A DNA stretch of 48,463 nt from CAYJHC01 sp964370035 (GCA_964370035.1 CAYJGT010000001.1:1-48463); one strand, 5' to 3'. Numbered from the stretch's first letter, positions 7,430-16,683 are shown. The notes: a model not told the origin generated them from the sequence alone. Numbers and translations: made by a program.

Positions 7430-8698
7430 CTATTTGGAATTTATTCTGACTAAAGCTGCTTTTTTATGTCCGTCTAAACCTTCTCCCTCAGCAAGCTTTG
7501 CAACTAAAGGAGCTAAAGTATTGGCCCCTTCTTTTGTCATCTTTTGGTAAGTACAAACTTTTAGAAAAGTTCCAACCCAAACACCACCAGTGTACCTTGC
7601 GGCTTTCATGGTCGGAAGGGTGTGGTTTGTTCCAGATGCATAATCTCCAAAAACTTCTCCGGTTTCTTCAGAGATAAATAATGAACCATAATTAGTTAAC
7701 TTGTCAATTAATTCATCAGGGTTTTTAGTAAATACTTCAAGATGTTCAGGAGCGTAAACATTACTTAAGTTAACAGCTTCTTCTAAGCTTTCTACTAAAA
7801 CAACTTCTCCGTAATCAGCCCAAGACTGTTTTGCGATTTCTCTTGTCTCTAAAGTTGTCAATTGTTTTTCAACCTCATTTATTGTTGATAAGGCAAGTTC
7901 ATGACTGGTTGTAATAAGAATACCCTTAGCTAACAGGTCGTGTTCGGATTGTGCCAAAATGTCGGCAGCAATTATTTTAGGATCGGCTGTTTCATCAGCA
8001 ATTACTAAGACCTCACTTGGGCCTGCGATAAAGTCTATTCCAACTTTACCGTAACATTGTCGTTTGGCTTCTGAAACATATTGGTTTCCAGGGCCTACAA
8101 TTATGTCAACAGGCTTAATTTGCTCTGTTCCATAAGTCAGTGCAGCAACTCCATGGGCTCCTCCTGTAGTGTAGATTTCATCAGCTCCAGCAATATCCAT
8201 AGCGACTAAGGTTTTTGAATTGATTTCTTTTTTCCCTTTCATAGAAGGAGATATGGCAACTATTCTTTTGCAACCTGCTACTTTTGCTGGGATTATTAAC
8301 ATTAAGGCTGAGGAGTAAAGGGGATAGGTTCCGCCAGGGACATAACACCCGACGGAATTTATTGGAATTACTCTGTGACCTAGTGTAGAGCCTTTTACAG
8401 TTTCTATATTATTAAGATCAGAAAGGGTCTTTTTTTGTGCCTCTGCAAAATGTTTTATATTTGAGGCGGCTGATTTAATATTTTCAATTTCTTCTGTGGT
8501 AAGCTCTGAATATGCTTTTCTTATTTCTTCCTTTGATACTAGTAAGTTCTCCCTAGAATTCTTTTCAAAAGTAGTATTGTAATGAATAAGGGCTGAATCT
8601 CCTTCTGAAGAAACTTTATTAATTATATTTGAAACAACTTCCTTTAATGATGAATCTTCTTCAGAAGTTCTCACCTTACTCTCTTTAATAATCTGCAT
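7430..8698 (-). CDS. Histidinol dehydrogenase family protein (orphan HisD)
   Basis: A 422-residue zinc- and NAD-dependent dehydrogenase of the HisD family. Residues matching the Escherichia coli catalytic and zinc ligands are present: Gln250 and His253 (AQSEHD), Glu318-His319 (APEHLE), Asp352 (GDYASGTNH) and His411 (DGHKKA). True HisD oxidises histidinol to histidine in two steps. However, the segment after TNHTLPT reads ARYTGGVWVGTFLK, which I recall from HisD-like enzymes acting on other alcohols, such as sulfopropanediol dehydrogenase, rather than from his-operon HisD. No other his gene is nearby; the partner is deoD, 46 bp upstream on the same strand. The start ATG follows GGAGAGG at about 12 bases. 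Family membership is firm, substrate is open. Confidence 0.85.
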   Translation of the reverse strand: MQIIKESKVRTSEEDSSLKEVVSNIINKVSSEGDSALIHYNTTFEKNSRENLLVSKEEIRKAYSELTTEEIENIKSAASNIKHFAEAQKKTLSDLNNIETVKGSTLGHRVIPINSVGCYVPGGTYPLYSSALMLIIPAKVAGCKRIVAISPSMKGKKEINSKTLVAMDIAGADEIYTTGGAHGVAALTYGTEQIKPVDIIVGPGNQYVSEAKRQCYGKVGIDFIAGPSEVLVIADETADPKIIAADILAQSEHDLLAKGILITTSHELALSTINEVEKQLTTLETREIAKQSWADYGEVVLVESLEEAVNLSNVYAPEHLEVFTKNPDELIDKLTNYGSLFISEETGEVFGDYASGTNHTLPTMKAARYTGGVWVGTFLKVCTYQKMTKEGANTLAPLVAKLAEGEGLDGHKKAALVRINSK

Positions 8699-8744
8699 AC
8701 TATAGATATCCTCTCCAATTTTTTCTTTTGATTTATTCTCTTAA

Positions 8745-9455
8745 CTATTTTACTGCAACTTCTAAGGCTAATCTGGTTAAATTATCATTTCCAGTTGCTC
8801 TTTCTTCAGTTGTAGCTTTTTCGCCTGTGGTAAAATGATCGGTAATTACCATCATAGCTAATGCATTAACATCATGATAGGCTGCGTTCATGTATAGAGC
8901 AGCAGCTTCCATTTCCACGGCAAGTACATTCATTTTTGCCCACTTTTTCCACCAGTCATCAGTCGTTTCGTAAAAAACGTCACAAGTGACTACATTTCCT
9001 GCTTTTAAATCTAACAATTTTTGCTCTTTGTTTATTTCATATGCTTTTGTGAGTAAATCCCAACTTGCGCAGGGTGAATAGCCATCGTGAGAGTCAAATG
9101 CATGAATATAATTTGAGTCAGTGGAAGCGGAAACCGCCATTACTCCATCAAATAACTTGACGTCTTCTTTAAAGCTTCCTGCTGTGCCTAATCTGATCAA
9201 ATTTTGAACGCCATACTCAGTAATTAGCTCCCATGTATAGATGCCTATAGAAGGGCAACCCATACCCGTTCCTTGAACAGATACTTTTGCTCCTTTATAC
9301 AGACCTGTATAACCGAACATATTTCTTACATCGTTATATTGAATTGCGTTTTCCAAATAATTTTCTGCGATAAATTTTGCTCTTAGTGGATCTCCAGGAA
9401 GAAGAATGCTTTCAGCTATATCTCCTTTATTTGCTGCGTTAATATGTGTGCTCAT
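8745..9455 (-). CDS. deoD: Purine nucleoside phosphorylase, DeoD type
   Basis: Splits purine (deoxy)nucleosides with phosphate to base and (deoxy)ribose-1-phosphate in the cytoplasm. The 236-residue length is that of the hexameric DeoD type. Typical segments are STHINA at the N-terminus, the phosphate-binding LPGDPLRAKFIAENY, RLGTAGSF, and the ribose-binding VEMEAAALY. The catalytic aspartate is in VITDHFTTGE, where most homologues have SDH. The ATG follows GGAGG by about 12 bases. It leads a probable two-gene unit with the HisD-family gene, and no other nucleoside-salvage gene is adjacent. The 101-bp divergent region shared with the acyl-CoA synthetase gene contains a small inverted repeat. 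Confidence 0.93.
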   Translation of the reverse strand: MSTHINAANKGDIAESILLPGDPLRAKFIAENYLENAIQYNDVRNMFGYTGLYKGAKVSVQGTGMGCPSIGIYTWELITEYGVQNLIRLGTAGSFKEDVKLFDGVMAVSASTDSNYIHAFDSHDGYSPCASWDLLTKAYEINKEQKLLDLKAGNVVTCDVFYETTDDWWKKWAKMNVLAVEMEAAALYMNAAYHDVNALAMMVITDHFTTGEKATTEERATGNDNLTRLALEVAVK

Positions 9456-9515
9456 AAATTATGTACCTCCAAAATAAAAAAATGCTATGTTTTAACTTTC
9501 AATTATGCTAAAATG

Positions 9516-9531
9516 ATATCACATATGATAT
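9516..9531. promoter_or_regulatory. Inverted repeat in the deoD / acyl-CoA synthetase divergent promoter
   Basis: ATATCA-CATA-TGATAT, a 16-bp dyad just downstream of an extended -10-like TATGCTAAAAT for the plus-strand gene. It may be an operator for either gene; evidence is only symmetry and position. Confidence 0.3.
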
Positions 9532-9556
9532 TTTATTTCCACATAAGGAGGAAATT

Positions 9557-11344
9557 ATGGGAGAGAATAATAAAAATACAAAATTCAAAGCGCCGGAGGG
9601 AGGCTCTTATCCAGCAAGAAAAGTAACGGACCTCAAGGATTTGATAAATAGTAGTACAAAACAATATGGTGATAAAACTGCATATTTAGCAAAAAAAGAA
9701 AAAGGCGGGTCTTACTTTGAAATTAGCTATAATAAATTAAAAGCGGACATAGATGCTTTAGGAACAACTCTAATTGATATGGGATTAGAAGGAGAGAAAA
9801 TTGCAATTATTGGGACAAACTCATACCAGTGGGTGCTTGCTTATTTTGCCACAGTCAATGGAGTTGGAATTGCAGTTCCTTTAGATAAAGAATTGAAAAA
9901 GGAAGAAATTGAAAATTTAATTAAGAGGGCTTCCTGTAAAGCTGTGTTTTATTCAGAGGAATATAAAGAAATTATACAAGAAGTTGAAATAGAACATAAA
10001 TTTTTAATGAATGGTTATGAATGCGAGGAAGACAAAGAGATCGAAAACACCCTTAAATACCTTGTTAATGAAGGCTACCATTTAATGGAAACAGGAAATG
10101 TTTCATATATAGAAAAAGAAATCGATCCAGAAGTTATGAATGTTATTTTGTTTACCTCAGGAACAACTGGACTTGCAAAGGGAGTAATGTTAAGTCATAA
10201 GAATATTGTGGCTTCGGTTTTAGGAATAAGCGGATTAATTAGGCTTACTGAAGAAGATAGAGCCTTGTCCATATTACCTATCCATCATACTTTTGAATCA
10301 TCAATTACAATAATAGCATTTCTATATCAAGGAGTGTCTACTGCATTTTATGAAGGCCTTAAGTATGTTCTTAAAAATATTCAAGAATCTAAAGCTACAT
10401 GCTTTGTTGGAGTTCCTTTAATTGTAGAATCTTTATATACTAAAATTTGGTCTCAGGCAAAGAAAACGAAAAAAGATAAGGCGTTAAAAATTGCAATAAA
10501 AGCAAATAAAGCTGCATTAGCGCTAGGGATAGATAAGAGGAAAACTATTTTTAAATCTATATACAATAATTTTGGTGGAGAATTTAGAGCTGTGTTCTCA
10601 GGGGCTGCTGCACTTAATCCTGCAACCCTTAGAGGGTTTATGGACCTGGGCTTTACAGTATTGCAAGGTTATGGACTTACTGAATGTGCTCCAGTTGTAA
10701 CTGGTACTCCAATGTGGGAAAACATTTATGGCCATGCAGGCTCTTGTGGTAAAGTAATTACAGGAGGAGAATTAAGAATTGATAACCCTGATGAAAATGG
10801 AATAGGAGAGATTTGCTATAAGGGTGAAAATGTAATGCTTGGTTACTATGAAATGCCTGAAGAAACTGCTAAGGTGATTAAAGACGGATGGTTCTATACA
10901 GGGGACCTTGGGTTCATTGACGATGAAGGATGGCTTTATATTACAGGAAGACAAAAGAATGTAATCGTAACAAGAACTGGAAAAAATATTTACCCAGAAG
11001 AGTTAGAAACTATTATAAATGAAGTGGAGTATGTCTCTGAAGCGATGGTTTATGCTATGGAAGAGGGGGTTAGTGACACTGAGGTATGGGCTCAAATTTA
11101 TCCGGATTACGAGAAGATAAAGGAAGAACTTGGAATCGACATAGATGAAGAAAATATTTCTAGTCTAGTAAAGGATGGAAGAAAAAGAGAGATTTTCAAA
11201 ATGTTTGATCAAAGCATCAAAGATGTAAATGATAAGCTAGCTGTTTATAAAAGAATAAAAAATATTGTGGTTAGGGAAAATGATTTTGTCAGGACCACTA
11301 CAAAGAAAATAAAAAGAAAAGAATCTATTAAAGAGTATGAATAA
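9557..11344 (+). CDS. Long-chain acyl-CoA synthetase (AMP-forming)
   Basis: A 595-residue adenylate-forming enzyme that activates a carboxylic acid with ATP to an acyl-AMP and then to acyl-CoA. The ATP-binding loop FTSGTTGLAKGVM lies near residues 199-211. Later come the YGLTECAPV motif, the YTGDLGFIDDEGW segment with its ribose-binding aspartate, and the hinge GRQKNVIVTRTGKN. The C-terminal catalytic lysine is probably in TTTKKIKRKE. Overall layout matches the FadD15-like long-chain synthetases. Residues 1-10 are a short lysine-rich start. The ATG follows AAGGAGG at six bases. The gene is alone on its strand and shares a terminator with rpsT. A fatty acid is the likely substrate, inferred from the subfamily. 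Confidence 0.88.
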   Translation: MGENNKNTKFKAPEGGSYPARKVTDLKDLINSSTKQYGDKTAYLAKKEKGGSYFEISYNKLKADIDALGTTLIDMGLEGEKIAIIGTNSYQWVLAYFATVNGVGIAVPLDKELKKEEIENLIKRASCKAVFYSEEYKEIIQEVEIEHKFLMNGYECEEDKEIENTLKYLVNEGYHLMETGNVSYIEKEIDPEVMNVILFTSGTTGLAKGVMLSHKNIVASVLGISGLIRLTEEDRALSILPIHHTFESSITIIAFLYQGVSTAFYEGLKYVLKNIQESKATCFVGVPLIVESLYTKIWSQAKKTKKDKALKIAIKANKAALALGIDKRKTIFKSIYNNFGGEFRAVFSGAAALNPATLRGFMDLGFTVLQGYGLTECAPVVTGTPMWENIYGHAGSCGKVITGGELRIDNPDENGIGEICYKGENVMLGYYEMPEETAKVIKDGWFYTGDLGFIDDEGWLYITGRQKNVIVTRTGKNIYPEELETIINEVEYVSEAMVYAMEEGVSDTEVWAQIYPDYEKIKEELGIDIDEENISSLVKDGRKREIFKMFDQSIKDVNDKLAVYKRIKNIVVRENDFVRTTTKKIKRKESIKEYE

Positions 11345-11459
11345 AACTATGTGTTTTACTTCAAGTGAAAAAAGTGATTTTATTCATAAATGAAGATTGA
11401 ATTACTTTTTAACTATAAACTGTACAAGGTTCATATAATGGCAAATTTTTAGAAATAAA

Positions 11460-11486
11460 AAACCGTGGGAGACACTTCCACGGTTT
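11460..11486. terminator. Bidirectional terminator between acyl-CoA synthetase and rpsT
   Basis: AAACCGTGG (11460-11468) pairs with CCACGGTTT (11478-11486). On the plus strand ATTTTTGTTTT follows; on the minus strand TTTTTTATTT follows. It serves both converging genes. Confidence 0.88.
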
Positions 11487-11539
11487 ATTTTTGTTTTACG
11501 GCATTTAACTGATGCCTTTATTTGTGGGACGGGTGAGAT

Positions 11540-11830
11540 TTAAGCTTCTTTTGTTACTGTTACAATTCCACCAGCTTTAACAAATTGTTTAGTTAGTCTT
11601 GACACTTTACGTGAAGCTGTTTTCTTATGTAAAGTTCCTTTGCTAGCTGCTTGCATTAATTTCTTTTCTGCAACTACTAATTTAGCTTTTGCATCTTCTA
11701 AATTTCCTGCAACGATAGCTGCGTCAAACTCTTTAAGTGCAGTCTTTACGTGCCCTTTAACTCTTTTGTTTCTTGCAGTTTTCTTCTCAATAACTTTGAT
11801 TCTTTTTTTAGCAGATTTGATATTTGCCAT
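11540..11830 (-). CDS. rpsT: 30S ribosomal protein S20
   Basis: A 96-residue, lysine-rich helical protein that binds 16S rRNA in the small subunit body. The N-terminus MANIKSAKKRIKVIEKK is diagnostic, and KGTLHKKTASRKVSRL is the conserved C-terminal segment. It is a little longer than the usual 85-90 residues because of a C-terminal tail (KAGGIVTVTKEA). The ATG at 11830 follows GGGGAGAA; the longer in-frame form from 11878 would start at the transcription start and is rejected. It has its own sigma-A promoter and diverges from lepA, a common neighbour of rpsT in Firmicutes. Confidence 0.96.
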   Translation of the reverse strand: MANIKSAKKRIKVIEKKTARNKRVKGHVKTALKEFDAAIVAGNLEDAKAKLVVAEKKLMQAASKGTLHKKTASRKVSRLTKQFVKAGGIVTVTKEA

Positions 11831-11885
11831 GTTTTTTTCTCCCCACGAATAATTAAAATAGTGCACAGTATTGTCCACTTCATGT

Positions 11886-11914
11886 ATTATATACTAGGAA
11901 TGTTTATAAATCAA
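11886..11914 (-). promoter_or_regulatory. Sigma-A promoter of rpsT
   Basis: On the minus strand TTGATT (11914-11909), 17-bp spacer and TATAAT (11891-11886). The start would fall near 11879, giving a leader of about 50 bases. Confidence 0.75.
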
Positions 11915-11978
11915 GGGGAAAATTAAGTAATCTTACTTTTTTGACTTAAAATTTCGGATATACTAAAAAAGATAAACC

Positions 11979-12007
11979 TTGAATATTCTCCTTACATATA
12001 GTAAAAT
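11979..12007 (+). promoter_or_regulatory. Probable sigma-A promoter of lepA
   Basis: TTGAAT (11979-11984), 17-bp spacer and TAAAAT (12002-12007). A TATAAT at 12007-12012 overlaps but would give a 22-bp spacer. Confidence 0.55.
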
Positions 12008-12043
12008 ATAATGTACGAAATACAGATATAGAGAGAGGCAAGA

Positions 12044-13855
12044 ATGAAAGATTACCAACATAAAATTAGGAATTTTAGCATAATAGCACACATAGATCAC
12101 GGAAAATCTACTTTGGCAGACAGAATTCTTGAAAAGACAGGCGCTGTAGCAAGAAGAGATATGAAAGAACAATTTCTCGACAATATGGATTTAGAGAGAG
12201 AGAGAGGAATAACCATTAAGCTACAACCTTCTAGACAGGTATTTAAATCAAAAGATGGAAATGAATATATTTTTAACCTAATAGACACCCCTGGGCATGT
12301 GGACTTCACGTATGAAGTATCTAGAAGTTTAGCCGCCTGTGAGGGTGCTGTTTTAGTTGTAGATGCTACTCAAGGAGTCGAAGCACAAACTCTTGCAAAT
12401 GTGTATTTAGCTTTAAATGAGGACTTGGAAATATTACCTGTATTAAACAAAATTGATTTGCCTAGCGCTTCAGTAGAGGATGCAAAAAAAGAAATTGAAG
12501 ATGTTATTGGAATTGATGCCAGTGAAGCTCCATTAGTTTCTGCAAAAGAGGGAATTGGGATTGAAGAACTTCTAGAAGAAATTGTACATAAAATTCCTGC
12601 CCCTAAGGGAGACTTAGATGCACCACTTAAGGCTTTAATCTTTGATTCCTATTATGATAACTATAGAGGCGTCGTAATATACACAAGAATTTTCGATGGA
12701 ACTGTTAAAGCAGGGGATCAAATTAAATTAATGAATACAGCTAAAACATATGAAGTTACGGAGGTAGGTATCTGCTCGCCGGGGCCAATTGAGGTTGATC
12801 AATTATCAGCAGGAGAGGTTGGCTATATTTGTGCAAGCATTAAACAAGTAGCTGATGCTAGAGTAGGAGACACTATTACACTTGCCAATGCTCCTACAGA
12901 AAAACCTTTACCAGGATACAAAAAAGCACAGTCAATGGTTTTTTGTGGAATCTATCCAGCTGAAGGTGAAAAGTATGAAAACGTAAGAGATGCCTTGGAA
13001 AAACTCCAAGTTAATGATGCGGCCTTTAATTTTGAACCTGAAACATCAACGGCATTAGGCTATGGATTTAGGTGCGGTTTTTTAGGGCTTTTACATATGG
13101 AAATCATTGTAGAAAGACTCGAAAGGGAATTTGACCTTGGGGTTATCACAACTTCCCCAAGTGTAATTTATAAGGTGGTTCTAAATGATGGAACCGAAGA
13201 AATGATTCAGAATCCAACAAATTTACCTGATTTAACATTAGTTAATCATATAGAGGAGCCTATAGTTAAGGCAGATATAATTATTCCTAAAGATTATATT
13301 GGAAATATAATGGAGATTTGCCAAGATAGAAGGGGAAAACTTCTCCATATGGAATATATTAATGAAATGAGAGTACAGCTTCACTATGAAATGCCATTGA
13401 ACGAGGTTATATATGACTTTTTTGATGCTCTTAAATCAAAAACAAGAGGTTATGGTTCTTTAGATTATGAGTTTGATAGATATGAAAAATCAAAATTAGC
13501 AAAATTAGACATACTTTTAAATAAAGATTTAGTAGATGCTTTTTCAATGATTGTACATGAATCAAAAGCTTATGATAGAGGTAAATTTGTTTGTGAGAAG
13601 CTTAAGGAAGTTATTCCAATGCATCAGTTTGAGGTTCCGATTCAAGCTGCAATTGGGCAAAAAGTAGTTGCTAGATCTACAGTTAGAGCTTACAGAAAAG
13701 ATGTAATCGCAAAATGTTATGGTGGAGATATTTCAAGGAAGAAAAAGCTTTTGGAAAAACAAAAAGAAGGAAAAAAACGAATGAGACAGTTCGGAAAAGT
13801 TGAAGTTCCACAAGAAGCCTTTACTGCTGTATTAAAATATGATGAAAAAAAATAA
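12044..13855 (+). CDS. lepA: Elongation factor 4 (LepA)
   Basis: A 603-residue translational GTPase that acts on stalled or mistranslocated ribosomes. GTP-binding motifs are in order: AHIDHGKST (residues 15-23), the switch I region RERGITIK, DTPGHVDF, and NKIDLP. The remaining domains follow EF-G closely and end with the LepA-specific C-terminal domain (CYGGDISRKKKLLEKQK), which distinguishes it from EF-G and TypA. Length is standard. The ATG follows AGAGAGG. It forms a unit with hemW, 55 bp downstream, the usual order in Firmicutes; the hrcA-grpE-dnaK genes that often come next are missing here. Confidence 0.97.
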   Translation: MKDYQHKIRNFSIIAHIDHGKSTLADRILEKTGAVARRDMKEQFLDNMDLERERGITIKLQPSRQVFKSKDGNEYIFNLIDTPGHVDFTYEVSRSLAACEGAVLVVDATQGVEAQTLANVYLALNEDLEILPVLNKIDLPSASVEDAKKEIEDVIGIDASEAPLVSAKEGIGIEELLEEIVHKIPAPKGDLDAPLKALIFDSYYDNYRGVVIYTRIFDGTVKAGDQIKLMNTAKTYEVTEVGICSPGPIEVDQLSAGEVGYICASIKQVADARVGDTITLANAPTEKPLPGYKKAQSMVFCGIYPAEGEKYENVRDALEKLQVNDAAFNFEPETSTALGYGFRCGFLGLLHMEIIVERLEREFDLGVITTSPSVIYKVVLNDGTEEMIQNPTNLPDLTLVNHIEEPIVKADIIIPKDYIGNIMEICQDRRGKLLHMEYINEMRVQLHYEMPLNEVIYDFFDALKSKTRGYGSLDYEFDRYEKSKLAKLDILLNKDLVDAFSMIVHESKAYDRGKFVCEKLKEVIPMHQFEVPIQAAIGQKVVARSTVRAYRKDVIAKCYGGDISRKKKLLEKQKEGKKRMRQFGKVEVPQEAFTAVLKYDEKK

Positions 13856-13910
13856 TTAACAAGGCTATGAGTTAGTTTACTATAAATTACTGATTATGGA
13901 GGAGAAAAAT

Positions 13911-15059
13911 ATGAGAAAGTTAGGTATTTATGTTCATATTCCGTTTTGCATGAAGAAATGTAATTATTGCAATTTCAATTCGTTAGATGACTATACTTCA
14001 AAGCAACAAATGGATTATACCTTAGCACTATTAAAAGAAATGGTTATGTATGGTAAAGAACTTAAGGAAAAGTACATTGTTGATAGTATTTATATAGGAG
14101 GAGGAACGCCTTCCTGCCTGCCAGAAAGTGCAATTGTTGCTATCATTTCAGGCTTGTATTCTAATTTTATAATAGATGAAGATTGTGAAATAACAATTGA
14201 AGCAAATCCAAAATCACTGACCCATACAAAGGCTTTAGCATATTACAAGGCTGGAGTTAATAGATTAAGCATTGGGGTGCAAAGCTTCCATAGAGATGAG
14301 CTTGAAGCTCTTACAAGATTACATACACCTCAAGAGTTTTATAGGGGATATGAGATTGCAAGAGAAATTGGATTTGATAATATTAATTTGGATTTAATGT
14401 TTGGAATACCGCTACAGACTGAAGAAAAGTGGGCGGCTACAGTAAGTGTTGCTGCAAAGTTAAAACCAGACCATATTTCTTTTTATAGTTTAGAACTTGA
14501 TAAAAGCACTCCTTTATTTTGGCATGTTGGAAGAGGAGACTACGATCTTCCAAATGAAACTACAGATAGAGTTATGTATCATTATGCAATTGCAGCTTTA
14601 AAAAATGCTGGATATGAACATTATGAAATTTCAAATTGTGCAAAGCCAGGAAAGGAAAGCAGGCACAATCTAAAGTATTGGTCAATGGAACCTTATCTTG
14701 GGTTAGGTCTTGGAGCGTCTTCGTATTTTGGTGGGAAAAGAGCACAAAATATGAATGATCTTAATGAATATATTACTGCTGTAGAGAATGAAAATATACC
14801 TTTTAAAACTGTACATAAAAATACTATGGAGGAGTCAATGTCCGAATTTGTATTTACTGGACTAAGAAAAACGGAAGGTTTGGATCTACAATTATTTAAA
14901 AGGGCTTTTGGTAGAGATTTTTATGAAGCATACAAAGAAAAAATACCATTTATGACAGAGTCACGAAATGAAGGATTAATTTACATTGATGAGAACAGAT
15001 TTATTATCACAGAAAAAGGAATTGATATATCAAACAAAATAATGTCCGAATTTGTCTAA
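13911..15059 (+). CDS. hemW: Radical SAM heme chaperone HemW
   Basis: A 382-residue radical SAM protein. The cluster-binding cysteines are C13, C17 and C20 (CMKKCNYC). The GGGTPS motif and the HNLKYW sequence are present; the latter matches the HNxxYW heme-binding motif of HemW and separates it from the oxygen-independent coproporphyrinogen oxidase HemN. HemW inserts heme into respiratory proteins in species studied; in an anaerobe its client is unknown. The start is the ATG at 13911, six bases after GGAGGAG; the in-frame ATG at 13896 precedes that site and is not used. It follows lepA as in most Firmicutes. Confidence 0.92.
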   Translation: MRKLGIYVHIPFCMKKCNYCNFNSLDDYTSKQQMDYTLALLKEMVMYGKELKEKYIVDSIYIGGGTPSCLPESAIVAIISGLYSNFIIDEDCEITIEANPKSLTHTKALAYYKAGVNRLSIGVQSFHRDELEALTRLHTPQEFYRGYEIAREIGFDNINLDLMFGIPLQTEEKWAATVSVAAKLKPDHISFYSLELDKSTPLFWHVGRGDYDLPNETTDRVMYHYAIAALKNAGYEHYEISNCAKPGKESRHNLKYWSMEPYLGLGLGASSYFGGKRAQNMNDLNEYITAVENENIPFKTVHKNTMEESMSEFVFTGLRKTEGLDLQLFKRAFGRDFYEAYKEKIPFMTESRNEGLIYIDENRFIITEKGIDISNKIMSEFV

Positions 15060-15113
15060 GCTTGTTAAGCATTTTGAGAAGCCTAAGGATATATTACTTA
15101 ATAACTCTAACCG

Positions 15114-15155
15114 TTACAGTTTTCTTTGTCGCATATGGGCAACAGAAAGCTGTAA
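15114..15155 (+). promoter_or_regulatory. Imperfect stem-loop between hemW and glpK
   Basis: TTACAG (15114-15119) pairs with CTGTAA (15150-15155). The inner arms TTTTCTTTG and CAACAGAAAG extend the stem with one bulge and one mismatch, and the loop is around CGCATATGGG. An A/T-rich stretch follows but no clear T-run. It may terminate hemW transcripts or control glpK; the sequence does not decide. Confidence 0.4.
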
Positions 15156-15181
15156 TAATTTATTATTAAAGGAGGGTAGTG

Positions 15182-16675
15182 ATGGGCAAGTACATTATGG
15201 CTATGGATCAAGGTACTACTAGTTCTAGATGTATCTTATATGATAAACAAGGAAAAATTGCGAGTAAGAGTCAAAGGGAGTTTAAACAAATTTATCCTTA
15301 CCCAGGATGGGTAGAGCATGACCCTGTTGAAATTTGGTCTACGCAAATAGGTGTTGCTACTGAAGCCATGGCAAAAGTAGGTGCAAAGAATATAAATATT
15401 GTAGGAATTGGAATAACCAATCAACGTGAGACCACTGTGATTTGGAATAAGCATACGGGAGAACCGGTTTATAATGCTATTGTTTGGCAGTGCAGAAGAA
15501 CCTCAAAATATTGTGATGAGTTAAAAAGAGATAAAGAGTTCGAAAGCAAGATTAAAGAAAAAACAGGACTAGTAATTGATTCTTATTTTTCGGCAACTAA
15601 AATCAAATGGATTCTAGATAATGTAGAGGGAGTTAGGGAACAGGCTGAAAATGGACAAGTACTTTTTGGAACTATAGAAACATGGTTAATTTGGAAATTA
15701 ACAGGGGGTAAGGTCCATGTGACAGACTACTCTAATGCTTCTAGGACAATGCTATTTAATATTAATACATTAGAGTGGGATGAAGAAATTCTAACGAAAC
15801 TAGATATTCCTAGGCAGATACTTCCAGAACCTAAACCCTCAAGCTACGTGTATGGCGAAACTGAAGAGCAGTTCTTTGGAAAACCAATTAAAATTTCAGG
15901 TGCTGCAGGGGATCAGCAAGCTGCGTTATTTGGGCAAAACTGTTTTGAAGAGAACCAAGGCAAAAATACTTATGGAACTGGGTGTTTCATGTTGGTCAAT
16001 ACAGGAGAAAAACCAATCTTTTCTCAACATGGGCTCCTTACAACTATTGGTTGGGGAATAGATGGTAAGGTAACATATGCCTTGGAAGGCTCAGTTTTCA
16101 TAGCAGGGGCAGCGGTACAGTGGCTAAGAGATGAATTGGAAGTTATTAAAGATTCTTCAAAATCAGAAAGCATTGCATTGTCTGTACCTGACACAAATGG
16201 AGTAGTAATAGTCCCAGCATTTGTGGGAATGGGAGCACCATATTGGGAGCCACATGCAAGGGGAGCAATATTTGGACTTACCCGAGGAGTTAACAAGGCT
16301 CATTTAATTAGGGCAACATTAGAGGCAATTGCTCTTCAATCAATGGATTTGATAAAAGCTATGGAAGAAGATGTTGGAGAAAAGTTAGTATTGCTAAATG
16401 TGGATGGTGGTGCAAGTGCAAATGATTTCTTGATGCAATTTCAAGCGGACATACTTGATGTAAAAATATCAAGGCCCGAATCCATTGAAACAACAGCAAA
16501 GGGAGCTGCATTTCTATCCGGCTTAGCTGTTGGGTTTTGGAAAAATAAAGAAGATTTAGTAAAAAAGAATAGTATTGATAATACTTTTACTCCGAATATG
16601 GAAGAAAGAATTAGAAGTGAAAAAATCAATCTATGGCACAAAGCAATAAATTGTGCTATAGGCTGGGGAAGGTAA
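15182..16675 (+). CDS. glpK: Glycerol kinase
   Basis: Phosphorylates glycerol with ATP to sn-glycerol-3-phosphate. The 497-residue length and the FGGY-kinase landmarks fit: AMDQGTTSSR at the N-terminus, NQRETT, GTIETWLIWKLTGG, SGAAGDQQAALFGQ and GAAFLSGLAVGFW. A histidine lies in the FSQHGLLTTI loop, the segment that HPr phosphorylates in some Gram-positive GlpK proteins, so regulation by the phosphotransferase system is possible. The ATG at 15182 follows AGGAGG at seven bases; the GTG three bases upstream is too close. No glpF, glpD or glpO is adjacent. Instead the OpuC-type ATPase gene begins eight bases after the stop, so the three genes are probably co-transcribed. Confidence 0.95.
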   Translation: MGKYIMAMDQGTTSSRCILYDKQGKIASKSQREFKQIYPYPGWVEHDPVEIWSTQIGVATEAMAKVGAKNINIVGIGITNQRETTVIWNKHTGEPVYNAIVWQCRRTSKYCDELKRDKEFESKIKEKTGLVIDSYFSATKIKWILDNVEGVREQAENGQVLFGTIETWLIWKLTGGKVHVTDYSNASRTMLFNINTLEWDEEILTKLDIPRQILPEPKPSSYVYGETEEQFFGKPIKISGAAGDQQAALFGQNCFEENQGKNTYGTGCFMLVNTGEKPIFSQHGLLTTIGWGIDGKVTYALEGSVFIAGAAVQWLRDELEVIKDSSKSESIALSVPDTNGVVIVPAFVGMGAPYWEPHARGAIFGLTRGVNKAHLIRATLEAIALQSMDLIKAMEEDVGEKLVLLNVDGGASANDFLMQFQADILDVKISRPESIETTAKGAAFLSGLAVGFWKNKEDLVKKNSIDNTFTPNMEERIRSEKINLWHKAINCAIGWGR

Positions 16676-16683
16676 GGTGTCTA

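Noticed and set aside
9444..9626. Plus-strand frame overlapping the start of the acyl-CoA synthetase gene
   Set aside because: It runs through the divergent promoter and out of frame into a clear gene whose ribosome binding site is strong.
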